Positions 4,840 through 5,028 of a stretch of 5,028 nt of DNA are shown one piece after another. The stretch comes from Candidatus Methanofilum arcanum (lineage in GTDB: Archaea > Halobacteriota > Methanomicrobia > Methanomicrobiales > Methanospirillaceae), in assembly GCA_031285085.1 (NCBI GenBank), contig JAITWW010000018.1, positions 1 through 5,028 on the forward strand, written 5' to 3'. The translations under genes were made by a program, and so were the position numbers. Within the stretch, counting starts at the first letter, position 1. Each line of letters opens with the position of its first letter. The notes beneath the pieces were generated by a model. It was not told where the DNA came from. It was given only the letters and a program-made list of their open reading frames with translations, and ran no database searches.

Positions 4840-5028
4840 GGTGATGTTCGGCAGTTGTTGTTTGAATATGGCATAGTTTTGTATTTAAGGTTTAAGTATT
4901 ATCAGAAATAAATATTTCCTGTACTTATGGCTTCAGTTGCTGTCACCTGTCCTATCTGCAGAGGCACACATGTTATCAAGCATGGTGTCAGTTCCACAGG
5001 TACCCAACGCTATTACTGTAAAGACTCC
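4840..5028 (+). mobile_element. Left end of an IS1-family insertion sequence (runs off window)
   Basis: The terminal repeat appears to start at GGTGATGTTCGGCAGTTG (4840-4857); GGTGATG is the characteristic beginning of IS1 ends. An InsA-like ORF begins 87 bases inside. The 8-9 bases before it (about 4831-4839, CCAAAAAAT) would be the target duplication, to be matched at the right end outside the window. Confidence 0.75.
4927..5028 (+). CDS. insA: IS1-family InsA-like protein, N-terminal part (cut by window edge)
   Basis: The 34 visible residues begin MASVAVTCPICRGTHVIK and contain 'HGVSSTGTQRYYC', the N-terminal zinc-finger pattern of IS1 InsA (Cys8, Cys11, Cys31). In IS1 this domain binds the inverted repeats. 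It either acts as the InsA repressor or, after frameshifting into insB, forms part of the transposase; some archaeal IS1 elements have a single ORF instead. The ATG is 87 bases inside the putative left end, with no clear Shine-Dalgarno site. The catalytic domain is beyond the window, so activity cannot be judged. Confidence 0.85.
   Translation, partial: MASVAVTCPICRGTHVIKHGVSSTGTQRYYCKDS

Noticed and set aside
1..5028. CRISPR array, tRNA or rRNA genes
   Set aside because: No regularly spaced repeats and no recognisable structural RNA sequence on either strand.

Overview
The window looks like an accessory region of a methanogenic archaeon. The evidence is a TATA-box promoter instead of bacterial -35/-10 boxes, Shine-Dalgarno sites of the GAGGTG / AGGTGA type, moderate-to-low GC, and an hgcAB pair. 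Among archaea, hgcAB is known mainly from methanogens. A Methanospirillum-like member of the Methanomicrobiales is my best guess, but that is inference; no marker gene here settles it.

Layout. (1) At the left edge (1-239) is the C-terminal end of an IS4/IS1634-type transposase. (2) At 448-2170 is a compact operon arsR-hgcA-hgcB. It has its own TATA box, a perfect palindrome at the expected transcription start, an ATGA overlap between arsR and hgcA, and a 24-base gap before hgcB. HgcA is a membrane corrinoid protein and HgcB its two-cluster ferredoxin; together they methylate Hg(II) to methylmercury. The ArsR-type repressor carries the ELCxCE metalloid-binding motif and a cysteine-rich tail. 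(3) At 2167-2294 is a nested inverted-repeat element of about 128 bases, between the convergent ends of hgcB and a DJ-1/PfpI gene (2309-2839, minus). It supplies the hgcB stop codon, and every mismatch in its outer arm is a G-U wobble in the hgcB-sense RNA. (4) At 3137-3640 (minus) is an intact gene of unknown function with a CxCHxxxC motif. (5) At 3844-4106 (plus) is a decayed IS5-like transposase N-terminus, with two in-frame stops and a one-base frameshift. (6) At 4146-4632 a 47-codon charged ORF converges on, and overlaps by 11 bases, a Doc/Fic-fold toxin gene. (7) At 4840 the left end of an IS1-family element begins, and its InsA-like zinc-finger ORF runs off the window.

How it fits together. 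The core is a self-regulated mercury-methylation operon that probably responds to a thiophilic metal or metalloid through ArsR. Three products carry extra cysteine clusters: the ArsR C-terminus, the HgcA N-terminus and the HgcB C-terminus. Transposase remnants of three different families and an apparently orphan toxin surround it, which fits a mobile or recently acquired segment.
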